DNA of 64,000 nt, taken from assembly GCF_000265245.1 (NCBI RefSeq), contig NZ_AJKS02000008.1, forward strand, positions 62,001 through 126,000. Reading direction: 5' to 3'. Positions 8,160-16,081 of the stretch are shown one piece after another. Numbering within the stretch: position 1 is the first letter of the stretch; each line of letters begins with the position of its first letter. The DNA is from Halomonas smyrnensis AAD6. GTDB taxonomy: Bacteria; Pseudomonadota; Gammaproteobacteria; Pseudomonadales; Halomonadaceae. The position numbers and the translations under genes were made by a program. Below the pieces are notes generated by a model. The model was not told the DNA's origin. It was given only the letters and a program-made list of their open reading frames with translations, and ran no database searches.

Positions 8160-8193
8160 AAAATATTATTTTCTATGATGGAGAACAGGTGTC

Positions 8194-9531
8194 ATGGGCG
8201 ATGGAACCGAAAAAAGAGGAGAAAAAAGTTCTGTTAAAGGAGTAGTTATTAAAGCTTTTCCGGCAGATATGGAGAGCGAGTGCAGAAAGCTTTTTGAGCT
8301 TGTTTCTGATGGTGCTAGGGAAGTGGTAGAAGAGTTAGGGTGCGATGCGGATGCAATGCAAGATGTCTCTTATCGTAAAAGGTTTTTTTCGTCCGCTAAC
8401 AAAGGGTTTTATGAAGCCCAAGAAAAGGTGTTAAAAGCTTTTCTGGAAGAGGATGTTAGTTTCGAGAGAGAGCTCCTTTTGAGAGGCATTATGGATGTAG
8501 CAGTGTGGCAGATTTTTAGCTACCAGCTATATATTGCAAGAAGATTGTATAAAGAACAAAGACAGCCATCGTTAAAGCATTCGAGCGTTGAGTCAATGAA
8601 GGCAGCAGTGGATAGTTTGACTTCAGAAGATTTTTATTCAATTGCGTTGCTCTCTGATTTGACCTCTTTCGTCCAAGTGGGGGATGTCGTTGCATTTGAC
8701 CCAGATCGCGGCTATACAATAGTTGAGGTTAAAGAAGGCGAAGTAAATAAAAGGATACTTGATTTTTCATCTTTCTACGAGAAAACAAGGTGTGCTAAAG
8801 CATTGAGCTTTTTCAAGGAACGTGAAGGTAAGAAAGTATATAAGCAGTTTGAGAGGGTGATGCGGCAAAAAGGAAGAATGAAGCACTTCCAAGAGATTAT
8901 GGAATCTGGTGATAGTTATGATCCTGACTCCAAATATCAGGTGAGAATATCAGAGTCTGATGCGGAGATGGATTCTTGGGATGAAAAGCTAGATGATATA
9001 ATAGAGAGATCTAAAGAAAGGGGGTGGGCTCTTGATGTTATAGAGAGCTGTCTTTTTGTTGCTGCTTATCGCAATAATTTTCGTTTTGCTTCAGATGTTA
9101 TTTTCAACTACTGGTTTGAAGAGTGTGCTGGCAATGCTGATTTCCCAAAGGTAAATTTCATCGATTGCATGGGGATCCCTTTAGCGCTCCCAGTTCTATC
9201 AAGGCATATAGATAAAGAAGCAAAGTTTGATGTTTTGTTTGGGCGGGTTGTGGTTAGGTTTGGCCTTGATCTTGATGCGTTTATTGAGTTGTGCAATTCA
9301 ATGGGCTTGAAGGCCAGGTGGTCAACTAGAAAGGAGGCTGAAAAAATCAAAAAAGAGACAGGAGGTTGTATGTCTTTTACTATTAATAAAAAAATGGTGT
9401 TTATTGAGGGGGAAGAAGGAGGGGTAGGCCCTTTGTCTGATGGAATTCTAGCAAGGATATTTTATCACGGGCTATCTCCCGTTTCCGCAGTTAAAATGTT
9501 GAAGCATCTTTTTAGCGTTGATTCATGGTGA
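8194..9531 (+). CDS. Unknown protein with PD-(D/E)XK-like nuclease motif
   Basis: 445 residues, no signal peptide or transmembrane helix. I do not recognise the family. Residues 160-181 read VQVGDVVAFDPDRGYTIVEV then KEG: a GD (D164), a short loop, and E178-V-K180, the spacing expected for the D...E-x-K core of restriction-like nucleases. Flanks are helical and charged; a second region (about 280-345) contains AAYRNNFRFASDVIFNYWF. The start has GGAG ten bases upstream. AT-rich like the two genes before it. Context (island, repeat, neighbouring nuclease-like and TIR-like genes) suggests a self-contained defence protein, but nothing in the sequence proves this. Confidence 0.6.
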   Translation: MGDGTEKRGEKSSVKGVVIKAFPADMESECRKLFELVSDGAREVVEELGCDADAMQDVSYRKRFFSSANKGFYEAQEKVLKAFLEEDVSFERELLLRGIMDVAVWQIFSYQLYIARRLYKEQRQPSLKHSSVESMKAAVDSLTSEDFYSIALLSDLTSFVQVGDVVAFDPDRGYTIVEVKEGEVNKRILDFSSFYEKTRCAKALSFFKEREGKKVYKQFERVMRQKGRMKHFQEIMESGDSYDPDSKYQVRISESDAEMDSWDEKLDDIIERSKERGWALDVIESCLFVAAYRNNFRFASDVIFNYWFEECAGNADFPKVNFIDCMGIPLALPVLSRHIDKEAKFDVLFGRVVVRFGLDLDAFIELCNSMGLKARWSTRKEAEKIKKETGGCMSFTINKKMVFIEGEEGGVGPLSDGILARIFYHGLSPVSAVKMLKHLFSVDSW

Positions 9532-9799
9532 TGTGTCTCTTGATCTTTAGAGGGAAAGAAAAGCGTCAGCCGAGATGGTCAGAGTAAACGAGTATTGGTA
9601 GGTACGGCGCTCCCAACCCTCTGATTTTTCCACATAAAAGCATGTTTTGGCATGCTTCACTTCGCCTTCAAAATCCGCTGGCATAGTGTCTACATGATGT
9701 CGACGCCATAGACACCTGAAAGCCGGCATAGGCGTGTGAGCGGCTTTGCAATGCATTGATATTGTTGGCTTTGGCAAACATTGGCATGCCTTGGGGCTA

Positions 9800-9845
9800 A
9801 CTCATAATCCCTCGGTCGCAGGTTCAAGCCCTGTTGTTACACCAC
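9800..9845 (+). repeat. Decayed tRNA 3'-half (putative attR)
   Basis: Aligns with the 3' half of the tRNA at 5555-5600: the first 13 bases (actcataatccct) are identical, then GGTCG and AGGTTCAAG match with single T-to-C changes between. The T-stem still pairs as GCAGG/CCTGT, with a compensatory change against GTAGG/CCTAC. Similarity starts in the anticodon stem and no 5' half is present, the pattern left by integration at a tRNA rather than by tRNA decay. Confidence 0.65.
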
Positions 9846-9973
9846 CTTTATCCGCGAATTTCGGAGTCACGCTTGTGCCCCCAGCGTGCAAGGGGGCGGT
9901 CTCGAACGACCAGAGATGTGAGGGGTGGCGCCGGGCCGTGCCCCGCAGGCCCAGCCAGGCATCGATGAAGAGG

Positions 9974-9996
9974 GTCACCGGCGCGAAGCCGGTGAC
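9974..9996. terminator. Hairpin, possible terminator
   Basis: Nine-base perfect stem GTCACCGGC/GCCGGTGAC with a GCGAA loop, downstream of the DJ-1/PfpI gene on the minus strand. No U-tract on either side, so its role as a terminator is uncertain. Confidence 0.35.
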
Positions 9997-10020
9997 GAGT
10001 GATGCGGAGGGTGGCCCGGT

Positions 10021-10052
10021 CCCCACGATATCGACCCAGCGATATCGTGGGG
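10021..10052 (-). terminator. Hairpin terminator after the DJ-1/PfpI gene
   Basis: Thirteen-base perfect stem CCCCACGATATCG/CGATATCGTGGGG with a six-base loop, 27 bases past the stop codon. It lacks a clear U-run. Confidence 0.5.
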
Positions 10053-10078
10053 GCCTTCGAATCTTCAGCGAGCGGGCC

Positions 10079-10762
10079 TTATGCCTTCAGGCTGTCGAGC
10101 AACAGCTCGGCGACGCCCTCGGAGGACATCGGGTTCTGGCCGGTGATGACCAGCCCATCCTGAATCGCGAAGGCGGTGAAGTCGGCCTTCTTCTCGTACA
10201 GGCCACCCTGCTGCTGCAGGCTGTCTTCCACCAGGAACGGCACGATCTCGGTGAGGCCGACGGCGTCTTCCTCGCCATTGGTGAAGCCGGTGACGCGCAC
10301 GCCGTCGACGAAGGGCGTGCCATCCGCCTTCTTCGCCTTCAGCAGCACCGCAGGCGCGTGGCAGACCGCACTGACGGGCTTGCCGGCGGCGTGGAACTGC
10401 TCGATGAGGCGAATGGAGTCCGCATCATGGGTCAGGTCCCACAGCGGACCATGGCCGCCGGGGTAGAAGATGGCATCGAAATCCTCGACCTTCATCTCGG
10501 ACAGCACCGCGGTGTTGGCCAGGTCACGCTGGGCGTGCTCGTCCTGGTCGAAGCGGCGAGTGGCGTCTGTCTGGAAGTCTTCGCCTTCACTGGCCGGGTC
10601 TAGCGGAGGCTTTCCGCCCTGGGGAGACGCCAGGGTGACCTCGACACCGGCGTCCTTCAGCACGTAGTAGGGCGCTGCCAGCTCTTCCAGCCAGAAGCCT
10701 GTCTTCTTGCCAGTATCTCCCAGGGTATCGTGGGAGGTGACAACAACCAGTACCTTGCTCAT
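10079..10762 (-). CDS. DJ-1/PfpI family protein (Hsp31-like, type 1 glutamine amidotransferase fold)
   Basis: 227 residues. The nucleophile elbow SAVCHAPAVL places the reactive cysteine at about C134 next to H135, with the usual FYPGGHGPLWDL loop at 99-110 and the acidic residue of the FWLEELAAPY block (E26 or E27) nearby. Proteins of this kind act as glyoxalase III, chaperone or deglycase; the sequence does not discriminate. Starts at ATG with AGGAGA upstream. It follows the SDR gene on the same strand with a 66-base gap, so a shared transcript controlled from the LysR intergenic region is plausible; together they may handle reactive carbonyls. Confidence 0.85.
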   Translation of the reverse strand: MSKVLVVVTSHDTLGDTGKKTGFWLEELAAPYYVLKDAGVEVTLASPQGGKPPLDPASEGEDFQTDATRRFDQDEHAQRDLANTAVLSEMKVEDFDAIFYPGGHGPLWDLTHDADSIRLIEQFHAAGKPVSAVCHAPAVLLKAKKADGTPFVDGVRVTGFTNGEEDAVGLTEIVPFLVEDSLQQQGGLYEKKADFTAFAIQDGLVITGQNPMSSEGVAELLLDSLKA

Positions 10763-10828
10763 GGGGCTCTCCTGTCTCGTGCGGAATCATCCGCAAGCTC
10801 GATGATGGGGGTGACGCGCAGGCTTCGT

Positions 10829-11533
10829 CTAGCGCGTCGGCATCAGGTGCACTTCGCGGATATTGGCTCGCGGCGCGGCACTGATGGCGTACAGCACGGC
10901 GTCGGCAACGTCCTGCGGGTGCAGCTTGTCCGGCTTGGGCTGGTCGAAGAAGGGCGTGTTGACCATGCCCGGGGTGATGGTAGTGCAGCGGCCCTGCCAC
11001 TCGGCCATTTCCAGCGCCAGGTTCTGGCCAAAGCCGTAGGCGAACCACTTGCTTGAGCTGTAGATCGACCCCGCATGGGTGTCGCGCCCCGCCACCGAGC
11101 TGGTGAGGATGAAATGCCCCTGGCGCGCTCTCAGGTGGGGCAGGGTGGCGTGAGCGGTCCACAGCAGCGCGTTGATGTTGATATCGATGACGTGCTTCCA
11201 CTCCTCCGGGTCGCCCTGTTCCGTACCCGGCTGGCTGATGCCGGTGCCGGCGTTGGCGAAGGCAACGTCCAGGTGGCCGTAGTGGGCTACCGCACGCGCC
11301 ACGACGTCCGCCATCTGATCGTAGTCGGTGGCATCGGCGGCAATGGCCAGTACCTTGTCGTGACCCAGCTCCTCCGCCAGGGCGGCAAGACGCTCCTCGC
11401 GGCGCGCCGTGACGACCACCTTGTGGCCGGCCTCTACCAGCGTGCGCGCGGTGGCCTCGCCAATGCCGCTGGAGGCACCGGTAATCAGTACGATCTTTTC
11501 GCTGGCAGTGTCTGTCATCTGTCCCCCTGTCAT
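10829..11533 (-). CDS. SDR family oxidoreductase
   Basis: 234 residues, classical short-chain dehydrogenase. The cofactor motif TGASSGIG is near the N-terminus, NAG (FANAGTG) follows, and the catalytic Ser-Tyr-Lys set is visible as TSSVAGRD and YSSSKWF. Arginines after the second beta strand (VVTARREERL) favour NADP(H). The ATG at 11533 has AGGAG six bases upstream; an internal ATG at 11518 also has a purine-rich site and cannot be excluded. Divergent from a LysR regulator across a perfect palindrome, so it is probably the regulator's target. Confidence 0.88.
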   Translation of the reverse strand: MTGGQMTDTASEKIVLITGASSGIGEATARTLVEAGHKVVVTARREERLAALAEELGHDKVLAIAADATDYDQMADVVARAVAHYGHLDVAFANAGTGISQPGTEQGDPEEWKHVIDININALLWTAHATLPHLRARQGHFILTSSVAGRDTHAGSIYSSSKWFAYGFGQNLALEMAEWQGRCTTITPGMVNTPFFDQPKPDKLHPQDVADAVLYAISAAPRANIREVHLMPTR

Positions 11534-11609
11534 GATGGGCTCCTGTGAGTCGAGTGCTGCGTTTACGTCTGGTGTCACGGTAACCTCTGCTCGACCATCG
11601 CCATAATCG

Positions 11610-11629
11610 ATAGTGCGTATACGCACTAT
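11610..11629. promoter_or_regulatory. 20-bp perfect palindrome, putative LysR operator
   Basis: atagtgcgtatacgcactat is its own reverse complement and sits 60 bases before the LysR gene and 77 bases from the SDR start. LysR-type regulators bind T-N11-A dyads, and this site contains such a core. It is the most symmetric sequence in the intergenic region. Confidence 0.65.
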
Positions 11630-11688
11630 TATTGAGGCAAATAGCTGGTGGGTCGCCGCCACCTCAGACGCTGCCGTGAGTGCCCCGG

Positions 11689-12627
11689 ATGAAACTCAAC
11701 TACGACCTCAACCTGCTGCGGACCTTCCATGCGTTGTACCTGGAGCAGAACGTCACCCGCGCGGGAGAACGCCTGCATCTCAGCCAGCCGTCGGTGAGCG
11801 CTGCCTTGAGCCGCCTGCGCGAGCTGTTCAACGACCCGTTGTTCATCCGCGACCGCCAGCGCATGCGTCCGACCGAGAAGGCCGACCACCTCTTTCCCGT
11901 CATCGAGGCAGCGTTGACCGATCTGGATGGCCTGATTACCAGCGAGCGGGACTTTTCACCGGCCACCGAGCAGCGCCATTTCGAGATCGCGGCCAACGAC
12001 TATTTCGAAGTGCTGATACTGCCCGCGCTGGCCGGGGTCCTGCGCGAGCAGGCGCCGGGCATCACCCTGCAGGTGCGTCGCCTGTCACAGGACATGAGCG
12101 AGGCCGGCGTCATGAGCGGCACGACCGATCTGGCGTTCGGGCGCCAGGTCGATCCTCCCGATAATCTGGTCGTGCGCGAGGTCATCCGCGAGGGGATCGA
12201 GTGTCTGGTCGGCAACGGGCACCCGCTGCTGGAGCGGCTGGAAGGCAATGGGCAGATGACAAGGGACGATTTCGAGCGCTATGCCCATGTCCTGGTGCAG
12301 CCCCATGCGCGCCTGAAAAGCGGCATCTTCAAGCAGCTCGAGGGCCAGGGCTTGAAGCGAGAGGTGGCGTTGGCCGTGACCTACTTCATGGCGGTGCCTC
12401 CGCTGCTTGAGCGTTCCTCGCTGATCGCCAGCCTGCCCACGGGGCTCTGCCAGCACTTCCGGCGCCAGTTCGGCGTGACGCCGGTGGCGCCCCCGGTGGC
12501 CTTCGACGCCTTTCCCTTCCATCTCAGCTGGCATCGCCGCTATCAGAAGGACCCGGCACATCGCTGGCTGCGCGAACAGATCATCGCGTGCTGTCGCACG
12601 CTGCCTGACCGGGGCGCGCTGACGTAA
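11689..12627 (+). CDS. LysR family transcriptional regulator
   Basis: 312 residues. The winged helix-turn-helix lies at about residues 5-65 (DLNLLRTFHALYLEQNVTRA, then LHLSQPSVSAALSRLRELF). The rest is the effector-binding domain with the NodD/LeuO-like element DLAFGRQ. The start is the ATG of MKLNYDLN; a GTG nine bases upstream is possible. It is divergent from the SDR and PfpI genes and probably regulates them. The inducer is not evident. Confidence 0.9.
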   Translation: MKLNYDLNLLRTFHALYLEQNVTRAGERLHLSQPSVSAALSRLRELFNDPLFIRDRQRMRPTEKADHLFPVIEAALTDLDGLITSERDFSPATEQRHFEIAANDYFEVLILPALAGVLREQAPGITLQVRRLSQDMSEAGVMSGTTDLAFGRQVDPPDNLVVREVIREGIECLVGNGHPLLERLEGNGQMTRDDFERYAHVLVQPHARLKSGIFKQLEGQGLKREVALAVTYFMAVPPLLERSSLIASLPTGLCQHFRRQFGVTPVAPPVAFDAFPFHLSWHRRYQKDPAHRWLREQIIACCRTLPDRGALT

Positions 12628-12743
12628 GGGCGTATCGATCATCTCGGCGGTTAGACCGTTGCTCGCGCCGACCCGGGCCGGCGTGGCGACACCGCGATGA
12701 AGGTGTGCGTCATGCGAGCCCGCGGATGGTGTTTCTGCAACAC

Positions 12744-12756
12744 GTTATGTTATAAC
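12744..12756. promoter_or_regulatory. Zur-like palindrome upstream of the ABC importer
   Basis: GTTATGTTATAAC has five-base arms GTTAT/ATAAC around three bases and lies 38 bases before the first ABC gene. Zinc-responsive Zur sites in gammaproteobacteria are built on similar TGTTATA-TATAACA arms. The match is to the general pattern only. Confidence 0.4.
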
Positions 12757-12793
12757 CTTCCGCCCTTCGCGAGCGGCGAGACAGGAGCATGAC

Positions 12794-13624
12794 GTGACAT
12801 CACCGGCATACGCCCCCGTTCTCGGGGTGGATGACCTGCGCATCCGGCTCGGCCAGCGGCCGGTGGTGGACGGCCTCTCGTTCGCCGTCCAGCCGGGCGA
12901 GCGGGTCTGCCTGATCGGCCCGTCGGGCTCCGGCAAGTCGCTTACCGCCGGGGCGATCCTCGGCCTGACGCCGCCCGCGGCCCGCATCGACGGCGCCATC
13001 CGCCTCAACGGCCTCGAGGTCGGCGGGGTGCGCGCGACCCGGCGGCCGGCGCAGGCCCGCGCCGGCATGGTGTTCCAGAACACCCAGGCCGCGCTCAACC
13101 CGCTGGTCAGCGTGGGCGTCCAGCTGCGCGAGCCCTTCCGGCGCTTCCAGGGGCTCTCCCGCCGCGAGGCGCAGCAGGCGGCCGTCGCGCTGCTGGGGCG
13201 GATGAACCTCGCCGAGCCCGAGCGGGTCATGCGGCGTTCGCCGGCGGAGCTCTCCGGCGGCCAGCGTCAGCGGGCCTGCCTGGCGCTGGCGCTGGCCTGC
13301 CGGCCGTCGCTGATCGTCGCCGACGAGCCCACCACGGCGCTCGACGTGCTGACCCAGGCCGAGGTGCTGGCGCTGCTGCGCGAGACCACCGGCACCGCCG
13401 ACACGCCCGCGCTGCTGTTCATCTCCCACGACATGGCCGCCGCCTCGCGGCTGTGCGAGCGCGCGCTGATCATCGATCAGGGCCGGCTGGTGGAGAGCGG
13501 TCGGCTGGCCGACATCATCGCCGCGCCGCGTCACCGCTTCTCCCGCGAGCTGGTCGCGGCGCTGGGCCACCGCGAACGCCTCCAGGCGCCGGCCGAGCCG
13601 CCGCGTCTTCGGGCGGCAGGGTAG
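12794..13624 (+). CDS. ABC importer ATP-binding protein (DppD/NikD-like)
   Basis: 276 residues. Walker A GPSGSGKS (42-49), the ABC signature LSGGQRQR, Walker B LIVADEPTTAL and the switch histidine in FISHDMA are all present. Typical of the first ATPase of dipeptide/nickel importers (family 5). The GTG start follows AGGAG; an ATG five bases earlier terminates at once, which fixes the choice. First gene of a four-gene operon: ATPase, ATPase, binding protein, fused permease. Confidence 0.9.
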   Translation: MTSPAYAPVLGVDDLRIRLGQRPVVDGLSFAVQPGERVCLIGPSGSGKSLTAGAILGLTPPAARIDGAIRLNGLEVGGVRATRRPAQARAGMVFQNTQAALNPLVSVGVQLREPFRRFQGLSRREAQQAAVALLGRMNLAEPERVMRRSPAELSGGQRQRACLALALACRPSLIVADEPTTALDVLTQAEVLALLRETTGTADTPALLFISHDMAAASRLCERALIIDQGRLVESGRLADIIAAPRHRFSRELVAALGHRERLQAPAEPPRLRAAG

Positions 13625-13628
13625 GCCC

Positions 13629-14516
13629 ATGACGATGCCCGAACTCAACGACGACGGCTCGCTGCTGCGGGTCTCCGGGGTCGGCAAGCGCATGCCCGGG
13701 CCGCGGCGCTGGTGGGGCGGCCGCGACTGGCGCTACACCCTGCGCGACATCGACTTTCGCCTGTACCCCGGCGAGCTGATCGGCCTGGCCGGGGTATCCG
13801 GCGCCGGCAAGTCGACGCTCTTGAACCTGATGCTCGGCCTGACCCGGGCCGACGGCGGCGAGATCGTCTGCCGGGGGCGGCGAATCGCGCCGGGCTCGGC
13901 GCGCGCGCTGCGCTGGTATCGCCGCGTGGTGCAGGTCATCCCCCAGGATCCGGCGGCCTCGCTGGACCCGCGCATGCGCGTCGGCGAGCTGATCCGCGAG
14001 CCGCTGGTGCGGCTGGGCATCGAGGGCCCGCACGAGCCGCGGGTGGGCGAGGCGCTGGAGCAGGTCGGCCTGGACGGCGGCTATCTGATGCGCCGCCCGG
14101 CCGAGCTCTCCGGTGGCCAGGCCCAGCGGGTGGCCATCGCCCGGGCCATGGCCGTGCGCCCGCGGCTGCTGCTGGCCGACGAGCCGCTCAGCGGCCTCGA
14201 CCTGCCGCTCCAGGCCCAGGTGACCCGGGTGCTGAAGACGCTGCACCACGAGGCCGGCATCGGCCTGCTGCTGATCTCCCATGACCTCTCGGTGGTCTGC
14301 CGGCTGTGCCAGCGCACCCTGGTGCTGGACGACGGCGCGATCATCGAGGACCGCCCCACCGAGGCGCTGTTCCGCGCGCCGGCGCACGAGCGCACGGCGG
14401 CGCTGATCCGGGCCGCGGCCATGCTGCCGGGCCAGGATCTTCCTCCGACGTCTCTTACCCCCGGTTCCCTTTCCGCCGCCACGCCGGCCCATCGTTCCCA
14501 GGAGCTAGCCCCTTGA
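13629..14516 (+). CDS. ABC importer ATP-binding protein (DppF/NikE-like)
   Basis: 295 residues. Walker A GVSGAGKS (55-62), QDPAASLDPRM characteristic of the DppF/OppF group, LSGGQAQRVAIARAM, LLLADEPLSGLD and LLISHDLS are visible. It begins four bases after the previous stop and its last bases overlap the start of the lipoprotein gene (TTGA). The partner ATPase of the preceding gene. Confidence 0.9.
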   Translation: MTMPELNDDGSLLRVSGVGKRMPGPRRWWGGRDWRYTLRDIDFRLYPGELIGLAGVSGAGKSTLLNLMLGLTRADGGEIVCRGRRIAPGSARALRWYRRVVQVIPQDPAASLDPRMRVGELIREPLVRLGIEGPHEPRVGEALEQVGLDGGYLMRRPAELSGGQAQRVAIARAMAVRPRLLLADEPLSGLDLPLQAQVTRVLKTLHHEAGIGLLLISHDLSVVCRLCQRTLVLDDGAIIEDRPTEALFRAPAHERTAALIRAAAMLPGQDLPPTSLTPGSLSAATPAHRSQELAP

Positions 14517-16081
14517 GCCTTCGCCCCTTGTCCCTTCGTCATGCCTTGCCGCTTCCGTTCACGCTGCTCTCGCTGGCCCTGCTGGCCGGCTGCCAGCAGG
14601 AGGAGTCGGCCTCCACCGAGAATGCCGGCGAGACCGTCGGCGAGAGCGCCACCGAGACCGCCGATGCCGGCGAGCGGCGCCTCAGGGTCGCCATGCTGCA
14701 GCCGCCGCGCTCCGGGCTGAACCCGCTGACCGACGATGCCTTCAAGCTGTCGCGCTGGAGCACCGCCGAGACGCTGATCCGCCTCGATGACGACGGCAGC
14801 CCCGAGCCCTTCCTGGCCACCGAGTGGGAGCGGCTCGACCCGTACCGCTGGCGCTTCGCGATCCGCGACGACGTGGCCTTCCACGACGGCACGCCGCTGA
14901 CCGCCGAGCGCGTGGTGGCCTCGCTGACTGCCGCCACGAACGCCGCGCCCAAGCCGCGCATCCTCGACGGCGTGGACATGACGATCGAGGCCGACGGCGA
15001 CGGGGCGGTGATCGTGCGCACCGCCGAGGCCGATCCGCTGGTGCCCAATCGCCTGTCCAGCCCGCAGCTGGCGATCCTCGCCGAGCGGGCCTACCGCGAT
15101 GACGGCACCGTCAATCCGACCGAGGCCGGCACCGGGCCCTTCGTGCTCGAGGAGATCAACGGCACCCAGAGCGCGCGCCTCGACCGCTTCGAGGGCTACT
15201 GGGGCGAGCGCGCCGAGCTCGCCGGCATCGATGCCGACTACGTGCCGGACGGCACGGCCCGCGGCGCGGCGCTGCGCACCGGCGAGGCCGACGTGGTCGA
15301 GGCGGTGCCGGTGTCCCAGGTCGCGCTGATCGACCCCGAGCTGATCCACGAGGTGCCGATGCCGCGCACCAACACCCTCTATCTCAACACCGAGTCCGGG
15401 CCGCTGGCGGACCCGGCGCTGCGGGCGGCGGCGCGCGAGGCGCTCGACCGCGAGGCCATCGTGCGCACCGTCTACGAGAATCGCGCCGACATCGCCAACG
15501 GCCTGCTGGGCCCGGCGCTGCAGTGGGCCGACGGGCTGCGCACGCCGGTGCAGGGGCGGCCCGAGGCCGCGGACCCGGAGGGCGTCGCCATCACCCTGGG
15601 CACCTTCACCGACCGCGCCGAGCTGCCCGAGGTCGCGGTGCTGCTGGAGCAGCAGCTCGAGGCCGCGGGCTTCGACGTCCAGCAGGAGGTGCGCCAGTAC
15701 GCGCACATCGAGGCGGACATGCTGGCCGGCGAGTTCGACGCCTTCATCCTGTCCCGGGCGACCATGCTCGACTCCGGCGACCCGGTGGCCTACATGGTCA
15801 GCGACTTCGCCTGCGAGGGCTCCTTCAATATCGCCCAGCTGTGCGATGCCGAGGTCGAGGCGGCGCTGGAGAAGGCCGCCGACCTGGAGCCGGGGCCGCA
15901 GCGCCGCCAGGCGATCATCGACGCCGAGGCGGCGATCCTCGCCACCGATGCCGCGGTGCCGATGCTCCACGAGCGGGTCATCCAGGGCGAGGCCACCCGC
16001 GTCGCCGGCGCCGTGCGCGACCCGCGCGAGCGCGAGCTGATCAACGAGCACACCCGGTTCATCGACGATGGCGCCGAGTAA
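14513..16081 (+). CDS. Extracellular solute-binding lipoprotein, family 5
   Basis: 522 residues. TTG start supported by AGGAG nine bases upstream and by overlap with the previous stop. It gives a compact signal peptide ending in the lipobox LLAGC (C27), followed by an acidic linker and a family 5 binding domain (FKLSRWSTAETLIR; DDVAFHDGTPLTAERV). Substrate could be a peptide, nickel or a metal-opine complex; family 5 proteins cover all of these. The Zur-like site upstream hints at a metallophore, but there is no opine synthase nearby. The last 14 bases overlap the permease gene. Confidence 0.88.
   Translation: MSLRPLSLRHALPLPFTLLSLALLAGCQQEESASTENAGETVGESATETADAGERRLRVAMLQPPRSGLNPLTDDAFKLSRWSTAETLIRLDDDGSPEPFLATEWERLDPYRWRFAIRDDVAFHDGTPLTAERVVASLTAATNAAPKPRILDGVDMTIEADGDGAVIVRTAEADPLVPNRLSSPQLAILAERAYRDDGTVNPTEAGTGPFVLEEINGTQSARLDRFEGYWGERAELAGIDADYVPDGTARGAALRTGEADVVEAVPVSQVALIDPELIHEVPMPRTNTLYLNTESGPLADPALRAAAREALDREAIVRTVYENRADIANGLLGPALQWADGLRTPVQGRPEAADPEGVAITLGTFTDRAELPEVAVLLEQQLEAAGFDVQQEVRQYAHIEADMLAGEFDAFILSRATMLDSGDPVAYMVSDFACEGSFNIAQLCDAEVEAALEKAADLEPGPQRRQAIIDAEAAILATDAAVPMLHERVIQGEATRVAGAVRDPRERELINEHTRFIDDGAE

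Larger units (their letters stand above)
9532..10078. other. Gene-free stretch at the island's right end
   Basis: No convincing gene. A small hairpin AAGCATG-TTTTGG-CATGCTT lies at 9638-9657. The tRNA 3'-half remnant follows at 9800-9845 and marks the return to GC-rich chromosome. Two further hairpins stand at 9974-9996 and 10021-10052. No integrase fragment was recognised. Confidence 0.6.

Noticed and set aside
9547..9777. A 76-codon minus-strand frame at the right end of the island
   Set aside because: No recognisable domain, no ribosome site, and it lies across a hairpin; probably chance.
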